A program made the position numbers and the translations under genes. 64,000 bases of DNA. Source: Gemmatimonadota bacterium (GTDB lineage Bacteria > Gemmatimonadota > Gemmatimonadetes > Longimicrobiales > Gaopeijiaceae). The stretch lies in the NCBI GenBank assembly GCA_041390105.1, contig JAWKQO010000002.1:876640-940639 (forward strand), read 5' to 3'. How positions within the stretch are numbered: position 1 is the stretch's first letter; every line of letters begins with the position of its first letter. Positions 36,351 to 44,635 of this stretch are shown in pieces. Under the pieces are notes generated by a model. The model saw only the letters and a list, made by a program, of their open reading frames with translations, ran no database searches and had not been told where the DNA came from.

Positions 36351-36549
36351 GTACATCCTCTCCTCAGTCGCTCGTTCTCGTCGCATGCGTCGTCCGTTCC
36401 TGCGAAGACGTGTGCGCTGAGGAGCACTAGCAACGTCCATTCCGCGCGACTCGCGGAGACCGTGATCGTCGAGCATCCAGGTGATGGAGCCATTTGCGGA
36501 GGAGAACGCTCCGCTTCAGCAACATGTGGCGGCCGCAAGCCTGCGTGGA

Positions 36550-36580
36550 TCGTGTTTCGCCGAGGGGGCGTACCGAACGA
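36550..36580 (+). promoter_or_regulatory. Bipartite element copy e (degenerate)
   Basis: TCGTGTTTCG (36550-36559), then after 15 bases GAACGA (36575-36580). Two positions and the spacing differ from the exact copies. It ends immediately before the stop of the hybrid kinase gene and reads antisense into it, the same placement as copies a and c. Confidence 0.4.
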
Positions 36581-38572
36581 TCAGGGTTGATCCGACGGAG
36601 CGCTCCGGTCCGTGCTACCGCCCGGCACGATGGGCTGCGCACGCCGGGCTTCGTAGCTGGCCCGCACAGCTCTCGCCACCAAGTGCGTGAGCGCGATGGC
36701 GTCGATGGGCTTGCTGAGATAGTGGTCGAAACCACTACTGAGCGCGCGCTCCTGATCGTCCTCGCTGGCGTGAGCCGTGAGCGCGATGCAGGGGAGGGCG
36801 GCCGCCTCGTCATCAGGGAGGCCGCGCACCCGCTCGATCAGCCCATATCCGTCCAGGTCGGGCATCGCGATATCGCTGATCAAGACGTCAGGCAGGCCGC
36901 GTCTCAGGGCCCGGAGCGCCTCCTGCGCCGATCCCGTGCGCGTGACGGTCGCGCCGGCAGCCAACAGGATCTCGCCCACGACGTCGCGCGTACTCAATTC
37001 GTCGTCCACCAGGAGGATCGAGATCCCGATGAGCGGCGTGATGGTGGTGCGTTCAGGGTCCAGGGCCGCCTCGGGCCTGGCGAGCGAGTCTGCCATCGGG
37101 AGCACGACCGTGAAGCACGCCCCGGTTCCCGGCCCCGCGCTCTCCGCGCGCACGGTGCCTCCATGGGCCTCGACCAGATGCTTGACGATGGAGAGCCCGA
37201 GGCCGAGCCCCATGTGCCGACGTCGGTGCGAGCTGTCGCTCTGCCGGAACCGCTCGAACACGTGAGGAAGTAGCTCTGGCCCGATTCCCTCTCCCCAATC
37301 CTGGACCACGAGGGCCACCCGGGCATCCGAGACGCGCTCCACACGCACCTCGATCCGCCCGCCTTCTGGACTGAACTTGATGGCGTTCTCCACCAGGTTG
37401 TTGAGGATCTGACGGAGTCGCGCCGCTTGACCCCGCACCAGGAGACGGGGGGGGTGGCTGCTCTCGATGTGGATCGCTTTCTCCGCGGCGGACCTTCGCA
37501 GGTCGCTGAGGGCGGTGGCGACGAGTGCGCTGAGGTCGACGGGCTCGAGCGGGATCTCCAACTTCCCGGCCAGCACCCGCGAGAGATCCAACAGGTCGTC
37601 CACCAGCTTGGCCTGTTGAACCGCGTTGGCCTCGATGCGTGCCACGGATTCCTTGACGCGAACGGGATCCTCCAACGCGCCCGGGACCAACGTGAGGAGC
37701 TGCGTCCAACCCAACATTGCCGTGAGAGGCGTCCGCAACTCATGGGAGATGACGGCGAGAAACTCGTCCTTTGCCTGATTGGCTTCCTGTGCTGCACGGC
37801 GGGCCTGCTTCTCCGCGATCAGCATGCGGGAGAACGCCTCGGCCGCCAGCTTCTGATCGTGGACGTCCGTGTTGGTGCCGAACCAGCGCACGATCCTGCC
37901 CCTGGCGTCGCGCAGCGGCATGGCTCGCGACAGGTGCCAGCGCATTGCTCCGTCGCTACCGCGCCGGAGGCGGAACTCATCCTCCCACAGCGCTCCGCTG
38001 CGGAAAGCCTCGCGATAGTTGGCCAGCACTCTCGGAAGGTCGGCGGGATCGTGGACCGAGACCCATCCCCATCCCTCCATCGACTCGAGGGTGGTTCCCG
38101 TGTACTCGAACCAGCGCCGGTTGTACCAGTCGATCCAGCCGTCGGGCGTGGCGGACCAGGCGAGCTGCGGAAGCCAGTCGACGAAGTCGCGAAACTGGGT
38201 CTCGGTCTCCAGGGGCGGATGATCCGGGTCGGCGGATGGGCGCGCGTGGGACACCTCGATCACGGAGCCGTGCCCACGTAGCTGGCTCACGTCGTGAGGC
38301 ACGATCCAGCCTCGATCCCGCACGGTGAGCCAGGTGCCGTCGGCCCGTGACAAGCGGTAGGTGAGGGACCACTGGCCACCCACGCGCAGGGATGTGGCCA
38401 CCACCGACCGGATCCGCTCCCGGTCCTCCTCGTGGACCCGCGCCCACCAGGTGTCGGATGGCCCCTGCAAGGGCCAGTCTGGATTCCCCAGGAGACCACG
38501 GACGTTGTCGTCCCAAGACCGCTCGTCGCGGACAGGGTCCCAGTCCCACCAGGTCCAGCGTCGTTCCGGCAC
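36581..38572 (-). CDS. Hybrid PAS histidine kinase with receiver
   Basis: A 663-residue soluble hybrid kinase starting at a GTG. Two PAS/PAC domains (about 1-105 and 123-245) lead through a coiled coil to HisKA (ISHELRTPLTAM, His277). The ATPase domain is intact: NNLVENAIKF, DWGEGIG and GLGLGLSIVKH. A C-terminal receiver follows with LVDDE, phospho-acceptor Asp567 in SDIAMPDLDG, and Lys621. No membrane segment is present, so it senses a cytoplasmic cue, perhaps redox or a small ligand through PAS. It needs a phosphotransfer protein or acts through its own receiver; no partner is adjacent. The Trp-rich start (RRWTWWDWDP) is typical of PAS-led kinases. Confidence 0.92.
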   Translation of the reverse strand: MPERRWTWWDWDPVRDERSWDDNVRGLLGNPDWPLQGPSDTWWARVHEEDRERIRSVVATSLRVGGQWSLTYRLSRADGTWLTVRDRGWIVPHDVSQLRGHGSVIEVSHARPSADPDHPPLETETQFRDFVDWLPQLAWSATPDGWIDWYNRRWFEYTGTTLESMEGWGWVSVHDPADLPRVLANYREAFRSGALWEDEFRLRRGSDGAMRWHLSRAMPLRDARGRIVRWFGTNTDVHDQKLAAEAFSRMLIAEKQARRAAQEANQAKDEFLAVISHELRTPLTAMLGWTQLLTLVPGALEDPVRVKESVARIEANAVQQAKLVDDLLDLSRVLAGKLEIPLEPVDLSALVATALSDLRRSAAEKAIHIESSHPPRLLVRGQAARLRQILNNLVENAIKFSPEGGRIEVRVERVSDARVALVVQDWGEGIGPELLPHVFERFRQSDSSHRRRHMGLGLGLSIVKHLVEAHGGTVRAESAGPGTGACFTVVLPMADSLARPEAALDPERTTITPLIGISILLVDDELSTRDVVGEILLAAGATVTRTGSAQEALRALRRGLPDVLISDIAMPDLDGYGLIERVRGLPDDEAAALPCIALTAHASEDDQERALSSGFDHYLSKPIDAIALTHLVARAVRASYEARRAQPIVPGGSTDRSAPSDQP

Positions 38573-38719
38573 GAGGTTCCCACTCCGCGGTGAGCGACAT
38601 CCGTGGGCCGCGCGCCGTCGGCACGCGCCACCGCCTTCGAATCCGATCCGAAAGATGTGCCGTCTGACGCGCCTGGGCCAACCTGGCCCGACGTTCCGAG
38701 TGGGCCTTGACGCGCAGGA

Positions 38720-38765
38720 ACCCGGCCGGACCCGATGCCACGCAGCAGCGAGGTCCCGGCCGGGT
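38720..38765 (-). terminator. Hairpin after the DUF892 gene
   Basis: ACCCGGCCGG (38720-38729) pairs exactly with CCGGCCGGGT (38756-38765) around a 26-base loop, 26 bases past the DUF892 stop. There is no T-run, so it is only a probable transcript end. Confidence 0.35.
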
Positions 38766-38790
38766 CCATTCGGGTCGGTTCGGGACGGCG

Positions 38791-39282
38791 TCAGGCGAGC
38801 GCCTCGAAGTTGAGGCGGCGCTCGGCCAAGCGCGTGAGCTTCTGGTCGGCCAATGCCTCCTCGTTCAACGTCTCCTGGAGCAGATCGGCCGCCCTGTAGT
38901 CACCCAGCTTTTCCGCGAACGCCCGGGCCACACCGTAGCCGGCCATCTCGTAGTGCTCGATGCGCTGTGCAGCCGCTACGATCGCAGCATCGCGGACGTC
39001 ATCGGAGGCCCGCTCGGTGACGGCGTCTTTGGCCTCCTTCAGAAGGCCTTCCATCCCCTTGCACTTCTGCCCGCCTGGCTTGGCATCCAGCCCGGAGAAG
39101 ATCTTCTCCAGCCGGGCCACTTGACGCTCGGTCTGCTTGTGATGGGCCTCCAGAGCCTGTCGTAGTCCTTTGTCCTGCGCTGCCGCCACCATCTGGGGGA
39201 GGTGGTCCAGGATCTGGTGCTCCGCGCTATAGAGATCCTTGAGCTCGTGGATGTAGAGCTTCCGGAGTGACGTCAGGTTCAT
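38791..39282 (-). CDS. DUF892/YciE-type ferritin-like protein
   Basis: A 163-residue four-helix protein of the DUF892 (YciF/YciE) family. Helices carry the expected acidic/His pattern: LYIHELKDLYSAEHQILDHLP, ALEAHHKQTERQVARLEKIF, AAQRIEHYEMAGYGVARAFA and LLQETLNEEALADQKLT. Family members are ferritin-like and stress-induced; some bind a di-metal centre. GAGGA precedes the ATG at 39282. Copy f of the bipartite element lies 160 bases upstream in the correct orientation. Confidence 0.9.
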   Translation of the reverse strand: MNLTSLRKLYIHELKDLYSAEHQILDHLPQMVAAAQDKGLRQALEAHHKQTERQVARLEKIFSGLDAKPGGQKCKGMEGLLKEAKDAVTERASDDVRDAAIVAAAQRIEHYEMAGYGVARAFAEKLGDYRAADLLQETLNEEALADQKLTRLAERRLNFEALA

Positions 39283-39605
39283 CAGGTCCTCGCCGGTTCG
39301 AGTGGGATTCGTGATTGGATACCACGGGACGGGCATCGGAGGGGCAAACGCCGTACCGAGCAGCACCCTTCCAACGAGCCACCGAAGGGCGATCCGGGAC
39401 CGCGTCCTTCCGCGGATCGGACGGGACGGACCCTCTCGGCGCGTTGCGCTCGAGACCGAAGTGAAACACGACCGGTGAGTGCCGGGGCGGAGCCGAGGCG
39501 CACGAGCCACCCAGGTACAGGGGCACAGCGGGTCAGAGCGAAGGCATGCTCGTTGCCCCCATGCCGTCGCGGAATCCTGGACGCCTCGCCGGACAAGGAG
39601 GGCAT
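39283..39605. other. 323-bp divergent intergenic region
   Basis: This region separates the minus-strand DUF892 gene from the plus-strand zinc-ribbon gene. I see no additional coding sequence supported by a ribosome site. It contains copy f of the bipartite element at 39442-39471. The sequence ACAAGGAGGGC at its right end is the ribosome site of the zinc-ribbon gene. Confidence 0.6.
39442..39471 (-). promoter_or_regulatory. Bipartite element copy f (second half degenerate)
   Basis: On the minus strand TCGTGTTTCA (39471-39462) is exact; after 14 bases the second half is GCAACG rather than GCACGA. It reads towards the DUF892 gene, 160 bases before its ATG. Confidence 0.5.
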
Positions 39606-39842
39606 GTGGCGACGTGCGAGATCTGCGGAAACGCATACGACAAGTCGTTCGAGGTGACGCTCCACAACGGAGACACCCACGTCTTCGACTCGTTCGAGTG
39701 TGCGATCCATGCCCTGGCGCCCACCTGCGGCCACTGCGGGTGCCGAATCGTGGGCCACGGCGTGGAGGCCGAGCACCGCTTCTACTGCTGTGCCCACTGC
39801 GCCCGCGCACAGGGAGTGACAGGTGTGGACGACAGGGCGTAG
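39606..39842 (+). CDS. Cys-rich zinc-ribbon-like small protein
   Basis: A 78-residue protein from a GTG at 39606, chosen because AAGGAGG lies five bases before it. It has nine cysteines in pairs: CEIC at the start, a lone Cys in FECAIHALAP, CGHCGC, and CCAHC near the end, with His residues nearby (IVGHGVEAEHRFYC). This pattern predicts one or two structural zinc sites. Close relatives in actinobacteria and proteobacteria are uncharacterised. It may be co-transcribed with the DUF2188 gene 52 bases downstream. Confidence 0.75.
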   Translation: MATCEICGNAYDKSFEVTLHNGDTHVFDSFECAIHALAPTCGHCGCRIVGHGVEAEHRFYCCAHCARAQGVTGVDDRA

Positions 39843-39894
39843 CGCCGTCTTGGAGACAACACGGACCCGTCAACGACGAACGGTGGGAGGGACC

Positions 39895-40293
39895 ATGAAA
39901 CGGAGTACCAAACGAAAGATCCAGAAGCACCTGCAGCAGGCAGGCGAGACAGTCACGAAGGCCGGAGAAGCGCTGCGACCCGCCGCTCGGAACGGAGCCG
40001 GCAAGGCGGTGGTGGCCGCGGCGGGTATCGCGGCCCTGGGAGCCGCGGGAGTCGTGACGGCCCGGGCACTCCGGCAGCGGCGGTCGAACGGTGCGGAGCC
40101 GGGAACCACGTTCAGGCTCGAAGCAGATGCGGAGGGGGGATGGATCCTGACGCGGGATGGTGGCGACGACCAACGGTTCGGGAACAAGCGCCAAGCGCTA
40201 CGCGCCGCACGGGACGTCGCGGCCTCCGCACACCCCAGCCGGCTGATCATCCACCGCACGGACGGACGCGTGCAACGCACCCATACCTACTAG
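39895..40293 (+). CDS. DUF2188 domain protein with N-terminal membrane helix
   Basis: A 132-residue protein with GGGAGGGACC before its ATG. A basic, helical start leads to one hydrophobic Ala/Gly helix (about 35-57), then a DUF2188 domain (about 72-132): GGWILTRDGGDD, KRQALRAARDVA and a closing SRLIIHRTDGRVQRTHTY. DUF2188 proteins are small stress-linked proteins of unknown function; usually they lack the membrane part. A GC-rich hairpin follows eight bases after the stop. Confidence 0.82.
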   Translation: MKRSTKRKIQKHLQQAGETVTKAGEALRPAARNGAGKAVVAAAGIAALGAAGVVTARALRQRRSNGAEPGTTFRLEADAEGGWILTRDGGDDQRFGNKRQALRAARDVAASAHPSRLIIHRTDGRVQRTHTY

Positions 40294-40300
40294 CGCCCAA

Positions 40301-40342
40301 CCTTCGCGCGCGCGCCCCGCCCGGGGGCGCGTGACGCGAAGG
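40301..40342 (+). terminator. Terminator-like hairpin after the DUF2188 gene
   Basis: CCTTCGCG (40301-40308) pairs with CGCGAAGG (40335-40342), and inside it GCGCCCC (40312-40318) pairs with GGGGCGC (40324-40330). It begins eight bases after the stop. No T-run follows. Confidence 0.6.
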
Positions 40343-40390
40343 CCTTCGCTCGTCGTCAGGCCCGACCGGGGCGCGCTGCACATACGAACA

Positions 40391-40424
40391 TCGGACCGGA
40401 CATGCATTCGCATGCCCGGCCCGA
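40391..40424 (-). terminator. Minus-strand hairpin downstream of the OMP gene
   Basis: The arms TCGGACCGGACATGC (40391-40405) and GCATGCCCGGCCCGA (40410-40424) form a 15-bp stem with a four-base loop. In a minus-strand RNA the two mismatches become G-U pairs, so the stem is complete only on that strand. It is a plausible transcript end for the barrel gene, about 150 bases past its stop. Confidence 0.5.
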
Positions 40425-40572
40425 TCTGGACCCGTGCCGTCGGATGGGGGTCGCTATCCGATACGGTCGGTGTCCAACTTCCCGTGTAGCGCTGCCAAGT
40501 CGCGCTCGAGCTCCGCACGCAGGAGTGCCGCTTCGGCCCGCTTCTCCCGGAACTCGTGACGCTCGCTTCGAC

Positions 40573-41130
40573 CTAGAAGTGTAGGTGGGCACCCAGGTCG
40601 ATGACGAAGTACCTCATGTCCGCGTCGTCTTCCGGCTGAGCGAACTCGGCCCGGTAGCCGTAGTAGCGTACGGCCGGCACCAGCGCGAAGCGCGGCGAGA
40701 GATCCAGATCGATGCCGGCCCCCACCTCGAAGCCAGGCGCCCAATCCGAGTCCGAGCCGGAGATCGCGGCCTGATCGTAGATCACACCTCCACGGACCCA
40801 GGGAAGCGCCCGGGCTTCCCTGGCGAAGACGAACTTGACGCCGGCGCCGAGCCCCTTGCCATTGCGATCGTCCACGCACTCGGGGCCGTCGCAATTGAAG
40901 CGGTAGGCCCGCACGCCGCCGTAGAGGCTGGCTGCATTGGAGACGGAATAGAGCAGGTCGACCGCGCCACTCAGTCCGGCGGTCTCGTCGTTGTCACCGA
41001 TGTCTCCGGTGGGGAGGGTGGCGCCGAGCCGCCCCTCCAGGGACCAGCGGTGATCCTGCGCAGCGGCCGGCTGAGCGGTGAGCGCTCCGGCGAACGCCGC
41101 CGCGCAGACCACGATTCTGAATCTAGACAT
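40573..41130 (-). CDS. Outer-membrane beta-barrel protein (8-stranded type)
   Basis: A 185-residue protein with GGAGG before the ATG and a signal peptide ending near AQPAAAQ. The mature part has eight amphipathic strands separated by short turns, for example WSLEGRLGATLPTG, GLSGAVDLLYSV and FEVGAGIDLDLSPRFALVPAVRYYGYR. It ends in a C-terminal Phe (LGAHLHF), the recognition signal for barrel insertion. Two cysteines (Cys80, Cys85) may form a loop disulfide. The size fits an OmpA/OmpX or OmpW-like barrel. Copy g of the bipartite element reads towards it from 227 bases upstream. Confidence 0.85.
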   Translation of the reverse strand: MSRFRIVVCAAAFAGALTAQPAAAQDHRWSLEGRLGATLPTGDIGDNDETAGLSGAVDLLYSVSNAASLYGGVRAYRFNCDGPECVDDRNGKGLGAGVKFVFAREARALPWVRGGVIYDQAAISGSDSDWAPGFEVGAGIDLDLSPRFALVPAVRYYGYRAEFAQPEDDADMRYFVIDLGAHLHF

Positions 41131-41356
41131 CGAATTCCTCCGAGATCGTCGGGTATCGACGGCACGCGATGAGTGCGGTTCGTCGAGCCCGAACGAGGGG
41201 CAGGAGGAATGCCGGACGTAGCGAGTGTAGCGAAACGAGGAACCTCGCATCGCCCGGGGCGTGGAAAACCGGCGAAAGCCGAAGCTGCGCCTGGTCAAAC
41301 GCCGTCTGCGCCGATCCGCTCCGGCGTCGTCTCGTCCGGTCGGAGGGTGCGCTGGA

Positions 41357-41386
41357 TCGTGCTGCGTTCCTTCGGCTGAAACACGA
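41357..41386 (-). promoter_or_regulatory. Bipartite element copy g (exact)
   Basis: On the minus strand TCGTGTTTCA (41386-41377), 14 bases, GCACGA (41362-41357). It reads towards the outer-membrane barrel gene, whose ATG is 227 bases further on, so a promoter here would give a leader of about 220 bases. Confidence 0.7.
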
Positions 41387-41460
41387 CTCGGGCGTCCAAC
41401 GCAGGTCGCGCGGTGAATGCCGCGAGGCCCTCGATCCATTCGTCCGCGCGGATGCACAAA

Positions 41461-41487
41461 GGGCCGGAACCCGCTGGGTTCCGGCCC
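41461..41487 (-). terminator. Terminator after the choice-of-anchor B gene
   Basis: GGGCCGGAACCC (41461-41472) pairs perfectly with GGGTTCCGGCCC (41476-41487), a 12-bp stem with a three-base loop. On the minus strand TTTGTG follows. It lies about 40 bases past the stop. Confidence 0.75.
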
Positions 41488-41525
41488 CTGCTGCTTCTGT
41501 CGTACCGAGGGGGGGGCCGGCAGCG

Positions 41526-43943
41526 TCAGGACACCGGCCGCTCCCGTTTGCGCAGCACGAACAGCCCTTCGCGCATGCTGGAGACGATGATGTTCCCGCT
41601 CTTGAAGTAGGGATAGTTGCTCCACGACCCCGCGAACCCGGGGGCGTCGTCGCCCCAAGGCACCGTGTCGAAATGGGCAACCTCGCGCGGGTTGGCCGGA
41701 TCACTGATGTCGATGATCCGCAGGCCGGCCACATAGTTCGACTCGTACATCAGGTTGCCCTTGACGTAGAGGTTGTGATCGGACGCGGCGGTCTCACCCT
41801 TGTATTCGGTGAGCAGGACCGGGTCGTCCAGATCCGCGATGTCCCAGACCAACGTGCGGGTCCGGTCCTGCGTGCCCGACAGCTCATCGAGCTCGTCGTC
41901 CAGGAAGAAGTAGCGGTGGTCGTCCGAGATCCACCCCTGGTGTGAATACGCGACGTTGGGATAGGACGCCCGTGAAAGCGCCACCGGATTGGCCTTGTCC
42001 GTCACGTCCGCGATGGAGAGCGCCGTCTCGTTGGCGCCGAAGCAGATCTCCTTGTCCTGGTGCTCGGTGTCCGGCCCGTGATAGACGGTGCACATGGCAT
42101 CGTGGCTGTATCCTGTCTTGGCGTTCCCGGTGAGCGGATCCGAGAAGCAGCCCGCGAACATGGGGTTGCGCGGGTCGCGGATGTCGATCATGTGGAGGCC
42201 GCCGCCGCAGGTCTCACCGCCCATGCTGCTGCCCACCGCGTAGGCGAAGCCGGTCTCTTCGTTGATGACGATGTTGTGGGCGCTGTGGATCCCCGAATAG
42301 TGGGCATCCTCGCTGAACGTCTCTGGCGTCCCGTTGAAATCCCGGAGCCGTGTCAGATCGAAGATCTGCACGCCGTGCTCTCCGGCGGCGTCCGCCACGA
42401 CGAAGGCGTGATCCTTGTAGACCTTGATGTCGCGCCAGAGGTTCTTGGTGGCACCCTCGGTAAGGGGAAGGTTGCCGAGGTAGACCGGATGGGCCGGGTC
42501 GGTCACGTCCACGAACGAGGTGCCGTCGAAGCGTCCGATGAGGGCGTACTCCCGGTTGGACTCGGAATCCGTCCAACCCCAGATGTCGCTCACCATGATG
42601 CCACGCTCGGCGCCGAGTGCGCTGGCGGGCAGGAAGGAGACGAGATCGACGTCCTGACACCCGAAGCTGGCGGCCATTCCATCGGCGGAGCAGTCGACCT
42701 GCCCACCCGTGATCGCTTCCAGACCCGAGCCTGCGTCCGTAACCGTCGAGGTCTCGGTCCAGGTGCCGTCCGCACCTCGCCGGAACACGAACCCGGTGCC
42801 CTCCCAGAAGTCGTCGCCCGGGGCGCCCAGCACGGCCACGTCGCCGCTGCCGGCCACGGCCATTCCGAAAAAACCGGCCATGCCCTGCGTCTCGGCGGTG
42901 AGGGTCTGCTTGGGGGTCCAGGTGCCCGCTTGTCGCCCGAACACGTAGACCACACCGGAGAACTGTCCCACCATCGGCGCGCCCACCAGAAGGTCTTCAC
43001 CCGCCACCACGAAGTCGGCTCCGAAGATCGTGGGCCCCTGCGCCTCGGGCTTGAGGGGCGTCCCAGCAGCCCAGGTGCCATCCGCACCGCGCGTGAACTC
43101 GTAGAGCGCACCGTTGGCATTGCCCGTGATCGGAGCCGAGGCCAGCGCCCATCCTTCACCGAGGTGGACCTTGGTCCCCATCGCCAGCGCTCCGGCGGGC
43201 GCCGCCAAACGAGTCAGCGCACGCCATCCGCTCCCGTCACGCTCGAACAGATAGGCGGCGCCGGGGCCGGGTTGGCCCTGCATCCCGCCTCCACCCACCG
43301 AACCGCCCGGGCCGGGGGCGCCCACCAGGACCTGATTGCCTTGTACCGAGATGGAACGGCCCAGCCTCGAGTCGGCCGGATCGGAGGGAGCGAGCTCTCC
43401 GGCCGGGCGCCAGCCGGCCGCCGCGTCATAGGCGTAGACCACGCCCTTCTGCGTGGCCTGCGGCGCTCCGACGAAGAGGAAGCCGTCCGAGATGCCCAAC
43501 GCGGAGCCGAAGGCGGCGTCCGCCGGACCGGCCGGAGCCGCGAGCTTGGCCACCTGACGCCACTCCGACCCCGCGCGCTGGAAGATGTAGACGGACCCGC
43601 CGCCCTGCTGGGGTGCGCCCACCGCAAGCCACGCTCCGTGCGCCGCGATGGCGGTGCCGAATCCGTCGCCGATCTCGGCGTCCGAACCCTCCACCATGGC
43701 GATTTCGCGGAAGCCCGCCGCGCCGCGCTCGAAGACGTGGACGCTCCCGGCCCGGCTGGGGGGGATGGGCATCCCAGTAGCGGCGCCCGTGCGGCCCACG
43801 TACAGGAGCGAACCGTCCATCACCATCGCGGATGCGAAGCCCGCCGCCGGCAGCGCCGGGTGGGCGGAGACGTACGTCTGGGCGGGGACGGCTGCCGGAA
43901 CTGCAAGCAGAGCCGCTACCAGGAGCATGCGAGTCGAAGCCAT
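41526..43943 (-). CDS. Exported FG-GAP-like/choice-of-anchor B (LVIVD) protein
   Basis: An 805-residue exported protein; GGAGG lies upstream of the ATG, and a signal peptide ends near PAAVPAQ. Residues about 30-450 contain about seven FG-GAP-like propeller repeats, each with a Gly-Asp-containing turn and lines such as FGSALGISDGFLFVGAPQ. Residues about 470-805 match the choice-of-anchor B domain: SDIWGWTDSESNREYALIG, DIKVYKDHAFVV, AHNIVINEETGFAYAVG, SYPNVAYSHQGWISDDHRYF. This domain is an LVIVD-type propeller of surface proteins of unknown role. Two fused beta-propellers in one exported chain suggest protein or matrix binding. No C-terminal sorting signal is obvious. Confidence 0.85.
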   Translation of the reverse strand: MASTRMLLVAALLAVPAAVPAQTYVSAHPALPAAGFASAMVMDGSLLYVGRTGAATGMPIPPSRAGSVHVFERGAAGFREIAMVEGSDAEIGDGFGTAIAAHGAWLAVGAPQQGGGSVYIFQRAGSEWRQVAKLAAPAGPADAAFGSALGISDGFLFVGAPQATQKGVVYAYDAAAGWRPAGELAPSDPADSRLGRSISVQGNQVLVGAPGPGGSVGGGGMQGQPGPGAAYLFERDGSGWRALTRLAAPAGALAMGTKVHLGEGWALASAPITGNANGALYEFTRGADGTWAAGTPLKPEAQGPTIFGADFVVAGEDLLVGAPMVGQFSGVVYVFGRQAGTWTPKQTLTAETQGMAGFFGMAVAGSGDVAVLGAPGDDFWEGTGFVFRRGADGTWTETSTVTDAGSGLEAITGGQVDCSADGMAASFGCQDVDLVSFLPASALGAERGIMVSDIWGWTDSESNREYALIGRFDGTSFVDVTDPAHPVYLGNLPLTEGATKNLWRDIKVYKDHAFVVADAAGEHGVQIFDLTRLRDFNGTPETFSEDAHYSGIHSAHNIVINEETGFAYAVGSSMGGETCGGGLHMIDIRDPRNPMFAGCFSDPLTGNAKTGYSHDAMCTVYHGPDTEHQDKEICFGANETALSIADVTDKANPVALSRASYPNVAYSHQGWISDDHRYFFLDDELDELSGTQDRTRTLVWDIADLDDPVLLTEYKGETAASDHNLYVKGNLMYESNYVAGLRIIDISDPANPREVAHFDTVPWGDDAPGFAGSWSNYPYFKSGNIIVSSMREGLFVLRKRERPVS

Positions 43944-44245
43944 CGTTGTCCGTTCCTCCGATCGTTCATCGCGGCCGGGCCCGATCGCCGGCCGGACACT
44001 GCTACCCCCCCAGACCGCCTGGATGGTCCCCAGCCCCCCGGGGTCGGGGTTCCGCGGCCCGGGTCCACGGGGGGATACGGGCAGCCCTGCCCTGCCTTTC
44101 CGGTCCCCGTGCGTATCGCGAGCGAGGCGCGCCGCGGAGCGGCGGCGGGGCTTCTGGGCAGGGGGACCACCTGGGTGGCGGTCAGGGGAGGGATGGGTAG
44201 ATTGCCGACCTCGGCGCTCCCACCCCTCACCGAAAGGGCGGTCTC

Positions 44246-44632
44246 TTGGGCAAGGCACTCAAGGTTCTCTACAACTGCAACAAGTGCCCCGCGTACTGCT
44301 GCTCCTACGCATGGATTCCAGTGACGGACCGGGACCTCAAGCGCCTGGCCAAGCATCACGGCATCACCGAGAAGAAGGCGGAGCGCAGATTCACCAAGAC
44401 CACCAAGGACGGCGTGCGTGTCCTTCGTCACAAGGACGACGAGTACTTCGAGACCATCTGCATGTTCATCGACGACGAGACCCGCGGATGCAGCATCTAC
44501 GAGGGGCGTCCCACCATCTGCCGTCAGTATCCTGGGAGTGCGCGTTGCGGCTACTACGATTTCCTGTCCGCAGAACGGAACCGATTCGACGATCCGGATC
44601 TCGTGGTCGCCGCGTACGTGGCAGAGGACTGA
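44246..44632 (+). CDS. YkgJ-type cysteine-cluster protein
   Basis: A 128-residue protein beginning at a TTG, the only start before the conserved region. CNKCPAYCC near residue 11, Cys72 in ETICMF, CSIYEGRPTICRQYP and CGYY make up the CxxCxxxCC-plus-three pattern of the YkgJ family (PF03692), which binds a metal, probably zinc or an Fe-S cluster. The family is widespread, and proposed roles range from flagellin methylation to oxidoreductase maturation. Lys/Arg-rich helices lie between the cysteines. It is convergent with the mtgA gene, separated by three bases. Confidence 0.85.
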   Translation: MGKALKVLYNCNKCPAYCCSYAWIPVTDRDLKRLAKHHGITEKKAERRFTKTTKDGVRVLRHKDDEYFETICMFIDDETRGCSIYEGRPTICRQYPGSARCGYYDFLSAERNRFDDPDLVVAAYVAED

Positions 44633-44635
44633 AGG

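Larger units (their letters stand above)
41131..41525. other. 395-bp intergenic region with regulatory element and terminator
   Basis: No convincing gene is present between the barrel gene (starts at 41130, minus) and the choice-of-anchor B gene (ends at 41526, minus). The right part holds the terminator of the latter at 41461-41487. The middle holds bipartite element copy g at 41357-41386. The left part holds the barrel gene's ribosome site. Confidence 0.6.

Noticed and set aside
40454..40572. A 38-residue helical charged peptide after the outer-membrane barrel gene (minus strand, REKRAEAALLRAELERDL)
   Set aside because: It looks protein-like, but no ATG, GTG or TTG precedes it in frame outside the barrel gene, and the barrel itself ends properly in Phe. 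It may be the decayed tail of a lost gene.
42060..44324. A 754-codon open frame opposite the choice-of-anchor B gene
   Set aside because: It mirrors a complete exported protein with signal peptide and domain motifs; the plus-strand frame has neither ribosome site nor recognisable sequence.
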